64,000 nucleotides of DNA from the NCBI RefSeq assembly GCF_018294505.1, contig NC_057812.1, positions 55,844,074 to 55,908,073 on the forward strand, read 5' to 3'. Under the pieces are notes generated by a model, which searched no databases, was not told the DNA's origin, and saw nothing but the letters and a program-made list of their open reading frames with translations. The translations under genes were made by a program, and so were the position numbers. The stretch is from Triticum aestivum (taxonomy: Eukaryota; Streptophyta; Magnoliopsida; Poales; Poaceae). Shown here piece after piece: positions 9,990-22,402 of this stretch; position 1 is the stretch's first letter; each line of letters opens with the position of its first letter.

Positions 9990-12900
9990 CAGTCTACCTC
10001 TATATAGGCAGAATTAATGGCCCGTTGAGCTTCTTCCACAGCGGTATCAAAACCAAATGTTTTGTCCATTAAAGGTATATCATTGTCAATGGTCTTTGGA
10101 ACTGCTACAACAGAAACCTTGAGCTTTCTTTTACGGCACTGCAAGTGTTTGGGGAAGGGGAATGAATAGGTATTGTGCACGAACAGAAATATATAGAACG
10201 TTCAAGATGATGAATCTTGAAAGCAAGATGAAACAAGATGGACGGTGGGGGTTTCTGCATCCATGCATCTTCACCTATCTGGGTTCAAACTTAAGCGAGG
10301 TTCCATTTAATTCTGAAAGATTCATGGGCTAATGTAATATTTGGATGAAGGACTGACAAGAAATGACCTCCTTCAGTATGATGATTATCATATATTCATG
10401 CTGGAAAATCAGGAAACAGAGGAATGACCTCATCCTCAAGAACATCATCCTACAATTAATAACTTGGACTTCAATCTTTGTGATGACCTGATTCTTATGA
10501 CCCACAGGACCAAGCACAAGCATCTCCAGAGACTCAAGTCGTGTATTCAACAAAATCTTTAATCCCATGCTTACAACCTTATCTCCTCTCATTTTGTAAC
10601 TACCATATGTAAATACTATTCATACTGATCCCCTAATTATTGAACTTCTGTACTAACCATACTAACTTTATTATATATATATAAATCACAGTAGGATGTT
10701 TTCCAACTGCTTCGGGGTAAAAAATAAAGGACTGACAAGAAATATAAAGATATAAGAACCTCATCATGGATAGCATTTGCTCCTGCATGGGTACCATTTC
10801 CACCAAGTACAAAAAGCATATCAATTCTTCTGGCCTAAAAAACCAGATAATCATTAATCATTTTCTGAAAAACCCATGATTATTAAAAAGTATAGGAATA
10901 ACCAACACAGAATAAAATTGTTGCAATTCAGATTGCTTACCTGTATACTATCTACAATTTCACTAGTTTTAGCTCCTCCACGGGAGACTCCTAGAAAACT
11001 TCCACCAGCAAGGTTAATATTCTCCACTAGATTACGTGAAAGCTGGATGGTGTTACCAAAATGAAATCTGAGAACCTAATAAGCAGTAACTATTTTGCTG
11101 ATTTATGAGAGGAGCTTCTTACAGGCATTTCTTTTAGACCTTTTTCAAAAAATCCACGAAAACCAAATGGAATTCCAACAATATTCTTAACCCCATATGT
11201 CTCTAGGGTGAATACTACCTGCAGATGCAAATACACGTCATATACTCAACATTAACCAAAAATTTGCACTCGAGTCTATTATATCATTTGCTTGCCAGAA
11301 TACTGGATAGGGTAAATGCTCCGTTTGAAAGCATCAACAAAACCACAAAACATATCTATGAAAAACTGCATGGACTGATAAAAAGGCTGCACGGAAATTT
11401 TAAATGATAACACTCGCATTTCTGTTTGAGGATCAGGGGACTCATAAAAGTACCGTGTCAATATCATGCACTGATGAAATTTGCCCCACTTTTATATTTG
11501 CAATTTACATTAGACAAATGAATGTGTGTGTAACACCTTGTGCATGAAACTCAATGAATTTGTTGATTTTTTATGTTACTTGTAGCTGATTGGAGAAATC
11601 ATAGGATAAGCAGAGCTTTATAGCCCCAATTGTAATTTGCAGAGCTGGTTAATCTTACTTAAGTTGAAGTCCGCAATGAGTACCATGGGCATGTACCAAA
11701 ATTTAGGTAGACATGCCAGCCAAACAAAATTTGTTTGAACAATGCTAAAAGAAAGGGACCTGTCTGATGACATCATTCAAACCAGGGCAGAGACCTCCAC
11801 AAGTAACTATAGCAGCTTTTACTTCATTTGGCTCATAGTATATATCCTTACGAGGCCCTGCACGATGCACCCTGCATAAAGCTATTTGTCACTGCCTGAC
11901 TCTTTAAGATTCTCAAGAGTTAAATCTAACAAACAAGTAGCAGTTCCGCCATTGTAGAAAACAAAAGGGCAGAAGTTGATGTGAAATAACACATAGCATG
12001 TGAAGAAAGATGGCATCCTTGTGGCACAGACAGAAATAGTACTCATATTGTGAATTTAAATACTTCTTTGTATCCTAGAAGATATCATACCATTGCTCCA
12101 CCCAGCTACAGTCAGGATCAATGCACTCTGCTCCAGCAGAAGTAGGCGACGAATACTTTATCACCTAAAGTAGCATTGCAATGTTAAGTTCACAGCATAG
12201 TGGGAACAAAAATAAAAGCTGCCTTTTGCGAGCTACATGCTTCTTTAGGAGCTAATAAATGCAGTGATGCCGTGCATCATAGAAGTTAGCTGCTGAGAAA
12301 GCATATCACAAAATTTATGACTACTCCATTACAAATAGATGTTTTAAAGTGCATGCAGCAAGCAGTTTGAACTTTCATGACTAAGATACAAAGAAGTATT
12401 TAAATTCACTATATGAGAATAGCAGTAGTAGATTTGCCATAGAGAATATTTACATAATCATACTCATTGTAACTTTAAATACCATATTATTATAAAAGTT
12501 AACATCAAAGCGTGCAATGATGCTTGCCGATTGCCAGTGTCTAAAAGACTACAACAACATATCTTCATATCTTCTGTACAGGAGTAGTAAACGATCTCAC
12601 CCAGCTCAATGATGGCTCTAACGCTGTGAAATGTTAAATTTCAAATTAACATCTGAGTCTTCCGGTATGATGCTAAATTTTCGTAAGAGTACTAACCTTC
12701 ATAAGCGCTCGGTCATCATTGTTCACGTAACCATTCCACATATCCATAGGTGTACTATCTTCATCACCAGTAGGAGTTCTACCAGAGTGATAATAGATGG
12801 CATTGGATAAGAAATGCCGCATAGTTATTAGCTTACAGGAAGTCTGGCTAATTAATTCAAAGATGACAAAGAAGAGAGAGCGCACAAAACCTCTGTTTCT

Positions 12901-13198
12901 TGAGTGAGAATGTAGTTGGCCTTGGTTTCAAGTCATATATATCTGTAATACGTGGCAGATTAAAACGATTATCCCAGTCTTCTTGAAAGTTCTGCTTCCA
13001 AGATGGATCATTAAAATCTAATTCCACTTTCGTGGAAGTAGCTTTCACACGCAGTGAAGTGGGCTTTTTTGCCTTCTTGCTTTTGCATTCTTTGGCATTT
13101 GAATGAGTGGATCCATGTAAAAACAGATCTCTCGTTGAGTGTAGCCACTGCTGCTGTGTGTTACAGAAACCACCGCTTGTTTTTACAGCAGCGGCCAT
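8722..13198 (-). CDS. PFK: ATP-dependent 6-phosphofructokinase, plastid-type (529 aa, 13 coding exons)
   Basis: This enzyme phosphorylates fructose 6-phosphate to fructose 1,6-bisphosphate in glycolysis. Coding exons in gene order: 13198-12891, 12778-12697, 12164-12091, 11871-11760, 11218-11123, 11042-10941, 10834-10760, 10138-9998, 9900-9784, 9695-9591, 9516-9436, 9147-9019, 8889-8722. All introns are GT-AG and all phases agree. Residues 1-55 look like a plastid transit peptide (Ser/Lys/Thr-rich, few acids). Key motifs: [11 protein letters not shown] near 178-188, [10 protein letters not shown] near 269-278, PKTIDND at 297-303 (Asp301 matching the catalytic Asp of bacterial PFK) and MGRSSGF near 344-350. 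The Gly at the fourth position of GGNG fits ATP rather than pyrophosphate use. Length and order match plant PFK4/PFK5-type enzymes. No break is seen. Isoform number is not assigned. Confidence 0.95.
9942..9985. repeat. (GA)n microsatellite in PFK intron 8
   Basis: About 22 GA units run from 9942 to 9985. On the coding strand they read as a CT tract starting about 12 bases after the donor of exon 8 (9998). Length is likely polymorphic. Confidence 0.9.
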
Positions 13199-13223
13199 CC
13201 AAGAAGACGTCGTCGGACAAGGT

Positions 13224-14344
13224 CTGCAGAGGAAATTCTAGTTACTGTCTTCACTCTTCAAATGGTGAACGGAAAAGTTAAATAAACCGAACAGTTAGCT
13301 GAAGAAGACTTCCCATCTAATGCCTTAAAATATGTGCTAACAAACAAGGAAAGGGAAGATACACAGAATAAGCGAAGCACAGTGGTTGTACAGTTCAAGA
13401 ACAGAGCCAAGCTCGATCAGTGGTAATTTCACGATGTTGCGTGATATGGGAACCAAACTTAGGCATTCCAGGAAGCTGAGCTGTCTATTAAGTCATCATG
13501 ATTTCGGCGTTTTATTTGCGCGAGCCACAAATAAAACTCGAAATCATGATCACCACAAAATAACAATCCCCTTGCAGCAGAGCATCACAAGTTCAGGGAT
13601 GCGCCCAGCCTATGTGGGCACTGCTCATCAGCAAACTCGTCGAATCGAAACACTGAAACACCACAGAGAGGCAGACATTATCTGCCTGTCCTAATCAAAC
13701 GCAGCTGTGGCGGTACAGTAATCTAACTTATGTGCTTTGGAATTATTCAATCAGAAAATTGATGGATCCAGCGCCAGCAGATGCAGTAAAAAAATTCACT
13801 GTGGGTTTGTGCCTCGAACAAAGGTGGGTGGAAAAGCACCCGAATATGCTGAATGCGGCAGATCGTCAAAGCGCCACCGGAATCAAGTTGGCCTACGGCC
13901 CTAGCTGAGTTTTCTAGATTGAAATCCTAACTAGTAGTCTTCAGAAGCGAGTAAATCTGAACTGACCAAAACAGGACCCCCAATCCCAGTATCCCAGCCG
14001 CTGGCATCCACCTACCGCGCGCGGCCTGCAATCGATCGAGCAGGTGAGCAAGCAAGGCCGAGGCCGGGAATCTTAGCAGGGAGGTGCCGAAGCGGCGAGG
14101 CCTGCCGCCGGGCGCCGCTGCTGAGAGGCGGCACCGCAGCAGGCGGTGGATTGGAGCGTACGGATTCAGCAATGGAACAGTAGAGGGGGGAGGAGACGGA
14201 CACGCACCTGCTCTGCTTCGAATCCGTGGAAATGGCGAGACGAGGAGGGGAGGGGAAGCTGCCGGCAGCGTGCTCTCCGCCCCCTTCACGGCTGTAGATT
14301 TGGTGGCTCGCTCGGCGTCGGCTCGGGCGCGGCGGAAACGACGG
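13224..14344 (-). promoter_or_regulatory. PFK 5' UTR: leader exon and long leader intron
   Basis: Upstream of the ATG, a CTGCAG acceptor at 13224-13225 pairs well with a CAG/GTGCGTG donor at 14207. This suggests a non-coding first exon of about 14208-14344 and a leader intron of about 984 bases. Leader introns are common in plant housekeeping genes. The first exon is GC-rich, and no TATA box is obvious upstream. The call is an inference from splice-site quality. Confidence 0.45.
13495..13550. repeat. Near-perfect hairpin in the PFK leader intron
   Basis: Arms ATCATGATTTCGGCG...TTTG (13495-13518) and CAAATAAAACTCG...TGAT (13528-13550) pair over about 22 bases with one small bulge, and the loop is 9 bases. 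It lies within the proposed 5' UTR intron. Confidence 0.6.
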
Positions 14345-14662
14345 GCAGGGCAGTGACGGGACTACACCCACCCCACTAGTCAACCAATCATTGATGATTA
14401 CCTTTGTCGATATCCAAATGTGTTTTTGGAAAGGGGAAGCGTTTGTAATCGGCCGACGGATTGGGGATTTCCCTCTCATAAAAATCAGAGTTTGTTTCCA
14501 CTCGGTAGTACAGAGGGAGTATATATAGCATCACTGGTTTGGTGCCAAAAATTGTCATGCCAATGCTTGTCATTGTTTCAATTATTATGTACTACTTGAT
14601 TGATTACCGAGTTGTGTTGCCTATCTTATATAAAGTTGTCAATAGTTGGCAACGCCAACATT
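14345..14662. other. PFK upstream region with a Stowaway end remnant
   Basis: ACAGAGGGAGTATA at about 14510-14523 looks like the right end of a degraded Stowaway MITE. No gene or further element is recognised up to the retrotransposon boundary near 14663. Confidence 0.35.
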
Positions 14663-14730
14663 TGACTAAGTCATTTTGCTAGGACATCTGCCGCGACAAT
14701 TTCACGACAGTTGGCGCCCACCGTGGGGCC
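14663..14730 (+). repeat. 47-bp stub of the 5' LTR plus primer-binding site
   Basis: 14663-14709 matches the last 48 bases of the 3' LTR (27333-27380), both ending in a CACGACA terminus. TTGGCGCCCACCGTGGGGCC at 14711-14730 is a Tat-type primer-binding site. The rest of the LTR (about 490 bp) is missing and the sequence before it is unrelated. Confidence 0.7.
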
Positions 14731-14797
14731 AGCGCATGGTGGATTTGAGTTCTTGAAGGGCAACTTTGAAGGGCTCAAGGGATACGCTGTGGGTCGT

Positions 14798-17300
14798 ATG
14801 ACCAAGAGTCGTCGCGGCAAGCTCTACATCGACGACGAAGGCTGGGGCCCCGAGGCCGGCTCAATTGAGTACGGGTACCGGGTCCCCTTCGGCGGAATTC
14901 ATGTCTTCATCGGCAGGATCGGCGAGTCGGGCCCTGAGCAGGACGTCCACACCAACCTCATCAAAACGGCTCAGCGCGCGAAGTCCACCCGTGTTCAATT
15001 TGTCGTGAAGCATGCCTTCGTAGGTTGCATCAACGGCGGTGAATACTCTGAAGAATCGGTGGACGGCAGTGAGACGGCCATCTGTTCTGACGCCACATCA
15101 TCAACGGGAGAGACGGACTCTTTGTATCAGCTGCAGGATGGCATGCTCGGGGGCTGTTCCGATGGCAGCAGTATTCCGGACCCCCTTGAGCCGCCGAATT
15201 GGGTCGGAGTCTTCATGGCAGGAACACAGCCGGGGCAGAACTCCATAGCAGCGGCAGCAACAACCACCGGGTCGGCCGTAGCCGGGTCAGGAGACCCCGC
15301 GCGCCCCCCGGCTCAGATTCTGATGGACCTCATGGATAAACTGATGACCTTGTTGACTGTCGTAGTGGAGCCGGCGGATCAAGCTCAGCATGACGCAGAG
15401 GTGGCACGCGTACGTGAGGAGATGGTACAAGCTAAAGAAAATTTAGCAGCAGAAGAGGTCAGGATGGCCGCGGAGCGGGCGGCTTTGGACGCTCGTGCTC
15501 AACAGCTTCAAGCAGAGACTTTCCGGCTCTCGGTGGATCTGAACGCGTCAAACAAGGTCATGAGAAGAAGGCATCAGAAAACTCAGTCACGTCTACCTCT
15601 GATGCTCGATCCTAGGAACCTTTTTCATACGCCTGGGCCCGGGACAAGTAACCCGCCAGAGGCAAATCGGATCACGACACCCAGGGTACCGGTTCAGCCG
15701 CGCGCCATGGAACCGCCTCGTATACATATCACTCCGCCTCATTATGTACCAACACCACCGGGTCACTTCTCCAATTCCTTGGAAAACCTCATTGCGGCTT
15801 CGGCTCGTTTGGCGGCTCTCCCGATGGAGGGCGACTCGCCGGCGGCGATCGAAACACGAAGGTGAGAGAACTTCTTCAAACAGCTCTGGCGCAGCAGGAT
15901 GCGTACTCTTACAGTCGAGACAGGATCCATTCAACCCCTCGCCCGAGCCGGAGCCCAAGCTACAGTAGGCGTATGGATTCGACATGTCAAGCAATGTTCA
16001 ACGTCGCAACCGGCCGCAGAGGCATGAGCCGGGACAGGCTGGAACCCTTAACTTGGCAGATCAGGAGAGGATCCGACAAGAAGCAGAGCGAGCGATTCAA
16101 CTGGCAGCGGAACAAGCGGCTCATCAAGCGTTTCCGGCTTATCCAGCATCTTCGGTTGAGGCAGGGCTGGCCACAAGAACCGAGGTGTTCCTTGCCTAGT
16201 TCCGGCCATACGTAATGAGCGTTTGCCAAATGATTTCAAGGGGCCTCGTAAGGTGCCTAATTACACGGCCGATTTGTAGCCTGGGGCCTGGATTGAGAGT
16301 TATGAGATGGCCATGGAGCTGTTGGAGGTCAGCGACGCGGCAATGGCTAAATATTTCACCATGATGTTGGATGGAATGGCTCGTACTTGGCTAAAAGGGT
16401 TGCCCCCCAATTCCATCGGCTCATGGGTGGAGTTAAAGGCCCGTTTCATTCAGAACTTCAAGGACACATGCAAGCAACCTATGTCAATCGTGGACTTGAC
16501 TAATTGTAAACAAGAGGAAGGTGATTCCACAACCCATTGGGTGCGCCGGGTCAAAGAGATAATCCATTCATCTGATAAGATGGATGCCGGTTCGGCAGTC
16601 TTAATGTTGGAGAAAAATTGCTGTTTTGAACCTCTGAAGCAGAAGCTGGGGCGGCTTAAACGTGACTGCCACAACATGGGCCAGTTGATGGCGGCTCTCG
16701 TCAAGTATGCCGATTTTGATAGTACCAAGGACCTTGTGTCTGATGAAGAAAAGACAGGGAAGGGAAAGAAGAACGGCAACGACAAGGGTCACCAGCATAA
16801 CCCGGCAAATCAAGGAGGTAGCAAACGTAAGGCTGACGAATTTGTGGCTAACACCAATGCGCAGGGCAACAATCAACGGCGCAAGGGTAGGCAACCCCCT
16901 CGGTCAGGCGGGTCAGGCCCCACCCTTGAGCAACTATTGAATGAACCTTGTCCAAGACACGACACCCGGGAGAAGACGGCCACCCATCTGTGGAAGGACT
17001 GCACAATCATGAAGGCATTCAAGAATTCAAATGTGTTTGATGGGAGTCACGGCCCTGGTGGCGGTTTAGGTGGAGGCGGCTTTCATGGCCCGGGCGCTGG
17101 TTCAGATGGAGGCGGTTTTCAAGGTCAGGGGCATACGGGTAACCAAGGAGGTTATAATCCACAACCCGGCCAAGGTAATCAGCAGCAATCCGCATATCAG
17201 AGCAACCCAAAACAGTTGAATAGTGGACAATATCATGTATTTACCACTAGTTTGTGCAAGAGGGACCAAAAGCTTCACAAAAAGGCTATCAATGCCGTTG
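14798..17300 (+). pseudogene. gag: Tat element gag (broken)
   Basis: The first ATG in frame after the primer site is at 14798 (MTKSRRGK). The frame runs to 15865, then shifts twice between 15860 and 16300. It resumes at 16307 with a recognisable gag core (ARTWLKGLPPNSIGSWVELK, about 16378-16440). A Lys-rich stretch and a CX12H-like cysteine region near 16945-17000 follow, then a Gly/Gln-rich tail. The protein would form the virus-like particle in the cytoplasm. The frame changes make it non-functional. Confidence 0.75.
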
Positions 17301-20300
17301 AGCCGGCGATTCCGCATTACTTACGGTGGTCAGAACAGCCTATTGTGTGGAGCAGAGAGGATCATCCTCCCCGGATCGACAATCCAGGTCACTTGGCCTT
17401 GGTAGTGGCACCTCAAGTTGGTGGATATAAATTTACTAAAGTGCTCATGGACGGAGGCAGTAGCATCAACATCATCTATTATGAGATGTTTCGCCGGATG
17501 GGGTTGACTGATTAGAGTCTTAAGCAATCCAACACTGTTTTTCATGGTGTGGTGCCCAACAAGTCGGCATACACAGTTGGCAAGATTGAACTGGAAGTAG
17601 CCTTTGGAGATGAATATGATTTCAGAGCAGAGAAATTAACCTTTGAGGTGGTTAAGATCAAAAGCCCATATCATGCTTTGTTTGGACGGCCGGCTTACGC
17701 CAAGTTCATGGCTCGGTCGTGTTATGTGTATCTGCAACTCAAGATGCCGGGTTACAAGGGCGCCATTACAGTACATGGAAGCCGGAAAATAGCCCTGGAG
17801 TGTGAAGAGGGAGATGCTGCATATGCTGAGTCTGTTTGTGCAATAGAGGAGCTAAAGTTTATAAAGATAATGTTGACCCAGCGGACATGATGTCCTTAAA
17901 CAAGCCAACAATGGAGCATGAACCAGTGTTGAAATTCAAGTCAGCTGATGACACCAAGATGGTTGATTTTGTGCCTGGCGATTCATCCAAGCAGTTCATC
18001 ATCAGTGCCAACTTGGATCCAAAATAGAAAAGCGCGCTCATCGAGTTCATCCGTGAGAACCGGGACATCTTTGCATGGAAACCTTCTGACATGCCGGGTG
18101 TCCCGAGAGAACTCGCTGAGCATACTCTCAATATTGATCCAAAGTTTAAGCCGGTCAGGCAATTTCTCTGACGATTCAACGAGGAAAGGCGCAAGGCCAT
18201 TGGAGAAGAGGTGGCCCGGCTTTTGGCGGCCGGGTTCATTGTGGAAGTCTTTCACCCAAAGTGGTTAGCCAACCCGATGCTTGTACTCAAAAAGAACGGC
18301 ACCTGGCGTATGTGTGTGGATTACACCGATTTAAATAAGGCTTGTCCAGCTGACCCTTTTGCTCTTCCCCATATTGATCATATCATTGATGCTACGGCGG
18401 GTTGCGCACGTTTGAGTTTTCTGGATGCTTATTCAGGTTATCATCAGATCAAGATGGTAGTCAAGGACTAGGAGAAGACAGCTTTCATCACTCCGTTTGG
18501 GGCCTTCTACTGTGTATCTATGCCCTTCGGGCTCAAGAGTGCCCAGGCAACTTATCAACGGTGTATGTAGAATTGCCTTCACAATCAGATTGGGCGTAAT
18601 GTTCATGCTTATGTAGATGATATAGTAGTAAAATCCAGGAAATAGGAAACCTTGGTCACATATCTGAAAGAGACCTTTGATAACCTCCGGGTCTACAAAA
18701 TGATGCTTAACCCGGCCAAGTGTGTTTTTGGAGTCCCAGCTGGCAAGCTCTTGGGTTTTTTGGTGTCCAACCGAGGTATTGAAGCTAACCCGGAGAAGAT
18801 TAAGGCAATCACATCTCTGGCCAAACCAACATGCATCAATGACGTTCAACGACTGGTGGGTCGTGTTGCTGCTTTGAGCCGGTTCATAAGCCGGTTAGGG
18901 GAGAAGGCGATGCCTTTGTATCAGATGATGAAGAAAAGGGATGATTTTGTTTGAAGCGATGCTGCGAACTCTACTTTTGAGGATCTGAAGAAATAGCTTG
19001 CTGAGCCGCCGGTCCTTGCTGCTCCAGTTGAGAAAGAGCCGATGTTGTTATACGTAGCCGCCAACTCACGAGATGTTAGTGTGGCAATTGTGGTGGAGCG
19101 CAAGGAGGTTGGCAAGGAACATCCGGTTCCACGGCCGGTTTACTACATCAGTGAGGTGTTGATTGAATCCAAACAAATATATCCATATTGGCAGAAGCTC
19201 GTATATGGGGTGTTCATGGCGAGCCGGAAGCTTAAACATTACTTTCAGGATCACCCAATCACTGTGGTTAGCTCTGCTCCTTTGGGAGACATCATTCAAA
19301 ATAGAGAAGCCACTGGACGAGTCACCAAGTGGGCCATTGAGCTTGGGTCTCATGGGTTGAAGTATGTACCACGTACTGCGATCAAGTCTCAAGCACTGGT
19401 TGGTTTTATTAATGACTAGACAGAGATGCAGATGCCGGAGGATAAACCAGACAACACATATTGGACTATTTACTTTGATGGGTCTAGACAGTTGGAAGGC
19501 TCGGGGGCTAGAGTTGTTTTAACCTCCCCTCGAGGTGACAAATTTTGTTATGTGTTGCGGCTGATGTTTCCTTGCACTAACAACACAGTGGAATATGAAG
19601 TGTTGCTCCATGGTCTTCGAATGGCTAAAGAGATGAGCCTGAGCCGGGTCCGGTGTCTTGGTGACTCAGATTTGGTAGCTCAACAGGTGTCAGGAAAGTG
19701 GGAGTCCAAAGATCCTCTCATGCGGCTTATCACCGTGAAGTTGATGCTGTTGCAGGGCATTTTAAAGGTTATCAGGTGGAGCACATTTACCGTAGGAAGA
19801 ACGAAGCGGCTGATGCTTTAAGCCAATTGGGATCTCAGTGTAAGCCGGTGCCACCTAACACCTTTTTGGATGTTTTGCATAACCCGTCTGTTAAGTTACC
19901 TACAAAAGAAGATCTAGTTGTTCCTGACCCGGAGGCGCAGTTGGTAGCGGCTCTTCACGCCATCCCAGATTAGATAGTGACGTTCTTGGCTTACATGACC
20001 CGGGGCGAGCTACCAGCGGATGAGACCCTGGCCCGACAGATAACCCGGCGGTCTAAGTCAATGACGATTTCTGACGGAGAACTCTACCATCACAGCGTCT
20101 CTGGAGCATTTCAGCGGCGTGTTTCCCCTGAAGAAGGCCAAGAAATACTTCGTGAGATCCATGAAGGCGGTTGTGGTCATCATGTCGGGTCAAAATCTCT
20201 GGTGGCTAAAGCTTTTCGTCATGGTTTTTACTGGTTGACGGCTCACGCTCATGCATAAGATCTGGTCAGTAGATGTGATGGATGTCAAAAATTTGCGCGA

Positions 20301-21229
20301 CGAGCACATGTGCCGGCTCAAGAGCTGCGGATGATCCCCATCACTTGGCCGTTTGCGGTCTGGGTGCTTGACATGGTTGGACCTTTCAAAAGGTCTAAGG
20401 ATAAAAAGACACAACTTTTAGTGGCAGTTGACAAATTCACAAAGTGGGTTGAGGCAGAACCAGTGAGTAAGTGTGATGCGGCCACAGCGGTTCAGTTCAT
20501 GAAAAAGGTGATTTTCCGTTTTGGTTTTCCACACAGCATTATCACTGACAATGGCACTAATCTATCCCAAGGGGCTATGGAGGAGTTCTGTCAGCGCGAG
20601 CATATCCGGCTTGATGTTTCTTCTATAGCCCATCCTCAATCCAATGGTCAAGCTGAGAGAGCAAATCAGGAAATTTTAAAAGGTCTCAAGCCCCGGCTTA
20701 TGGTTCCCTTGCAGTGAACACCGGGTTGTTGGGTAGAGGAGCTACCCTCAGTGCTGTGGAGTATCAACACCACCCCTAACAGGTCTATAGGTTGTACACC
20801 TTTCTTCATGGTTTATGGAGCGGAAGCAGTGTTGCCTAGTGACATCCGTCATGACTCACCCCGTGTGGCAGCTTATGTTGAAGCTAACAATGAACAAGCC
20901 AGGCAGAATGCACTTCACTTGTTAGATGAGGAAAGAGACTTAGCAGCGGCTCAATCAACAATTTATCAACAGGACCTACGCCATTATCACAGCCGCCGGG
21001 TTAAGTCCAGGGCTTTTCAAGAAGGTGACCTAGTGCTCCGGCTCATCTAGGATCTATCAGATGCACACAAGCTATCCCCACCTTGGAAGGACCCTTTGTG
21101 GTCAGCAAGAACTTAAACAATGGGTCATATTACCTCATTGACGTTCGAGAGCACAAAGACTCACGTAAGTCGGAAGAGGAGACCCGCCGGCCGTGGAACA
21201 TTGCTCAACTCCGGCCATACTACACCTGA
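17301..21229 (+). pseudogene. pol: Tat element pol: protease, RT, two RNase H, integrase (many stops)
   Basis: The protease motif MDGGSSINI lies near 17448. The reverse transcriptase has LDAYSGYHQIKM near 18421 and the catalytic YVDDIVVKS near 18610. The RT-linked RNase H spans about 19010-19420. A second RNase H starts YFDGSRQLEGSGA near 19470. The integrase has a zinc finger (CDGCQKF near 20276) and D,D,E-type residues (LDMVGP, TDNGTN, QAERANQEI). The frame ends at TGA 21227-21229. Stops occur at 17513, 18025, 18169, 18469, about 18568, 18643, 18952, 18994, 19417, 19972, 20257, 20715 and 21048. A one-base deletion near 19722 breaks the second RNase H. It cannot make a working polyprotein. 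Confidence 0.88.
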
Positions 21230-21404
21230 GCCACCGGCTCTCATCATGTACATACTTTGAGGTTGTATATATTATGATAAGTAATAAAGCAGGACCATCG
21301 GTCTCTTTTCTTTTCAGAAAGATTACACATCTTTATTATTTCTTACTACTATTTTCAAATGACTATTAAGGAACTAATCATATTTGAATCAAGTCTCACC
21401 TTTT

Positions 21405-21812
21405 TTGGTCCGTCTTATGATCGTATTCGAGTCTAGCTGCAACTATCATGGTCACTTGGGGGCTTCATGTTCAAACATAGGTCGTATTCAAACCAAAGAG
21501 AACATAGCTGTCGTAACCCTTTTGATCGGCTCAAAGCCAAACTCACTAGGGGGCTTCTTGATCGTATCCGAATCACAGCTTAACCCCTTTTGGGTCCGAC
21601 TTGGATCGTATTCGAATCAGGGTCGTTAAAAACCTCTCAAGGTCATTTGGGGGCTTCCTGTTCAAACATAGGTCATATTCGAACCAAAGAGAACATAGCT
21701 ATCGGTACCCTCTTGATCGGCGCAACGCCAAAACCACTGGGGGCTATATGGTCGTATTCGAACCTTAGCTTAACCCCTTTGGTCCGGTTTACTGATCGTA
21801 TTCGAATAAGAA
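21405..21812 (+). repeat. Tandem repeat, about 186-bp unit, 2.1 copies
   Basis: Units start with GATCGTATTCGA at about 21419, 21604 and 21796. Both full copies hold a GGGGGCTTC...GTTCAAACATAGGT block followed by AACCAAAGAGAACATAGCT. The array separates pol from the antisense gene. About 600 further bases (21813-22402) hold nothing recognised. Confidence 0.75.
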
Positions 21813-22402
21813 ACCCCCCAACCTTTAATTACAAGGTTAATTTTGTTTAACACCTGTTATTTGCCTTATTGGTTTTTTGTTGTCTCAATTTCACAAATAA
21901 TTAGTATTGTCTTTTCACCGGCTGGACTATTTGACAACAAGCCGCCAGGGCATAATAATCATTAAGTATTCAGAAGCATTGACTTCTCAAAAAAGACTGG
22001 ATTATCAACTTCATCACCCGGGTCCTTTAAACCGATGGTCTGGAGATCAAAGGTACAGGTGTGGCTATTGTTTATGAACAGTTGCTTTCTGTATTAATCA
22101 AAGGTTATTTCAGCCTTGTTTTCTTTTTACATCTGGTTCTGTTTTTACTATGATAAAAATATTGGCTATAAACCGGGTGTTCTGACCCGTTTGGTACTAA
22201 GCCGCCAAGCCAGGTTTTTCCTTTTTATCTACAGGAACATAGTTGAAGTATTGCAGGGACAACCATAAATATGATGCATATATTAACATCAGAAAGCATA
22301 GAGTAACACACGGTGTTTTATGCGCGGTGGCATAGGCAGAATATGCAGTGTTTTCAAAAACTAATGTATTACAAGGCTTTTACAAGCCCATGAAGATGGT
22401 CA

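Noticed and set aside
13927..14479. Minus-strand frames of 120-155 aa upstream of the PFK start
   Set aside because: They cross the predicted leader exon and its donor, have no known domain and fit an untranslated GC-rich leader.
14711..14797. Gag start at the primer-binding site (frame open from 14711)
   Set aside because: The first codon there is TTG within the tRNA-primer sequence. The first in-frame ATG is 14798.
21405..21812. CRISPR-like look of regularly spaced repeats
   Set aside because: Units are about 186 bp with no constant short repeat and variable spacer pattern. It is an ordinary tandem array in a plant retrotransposon.
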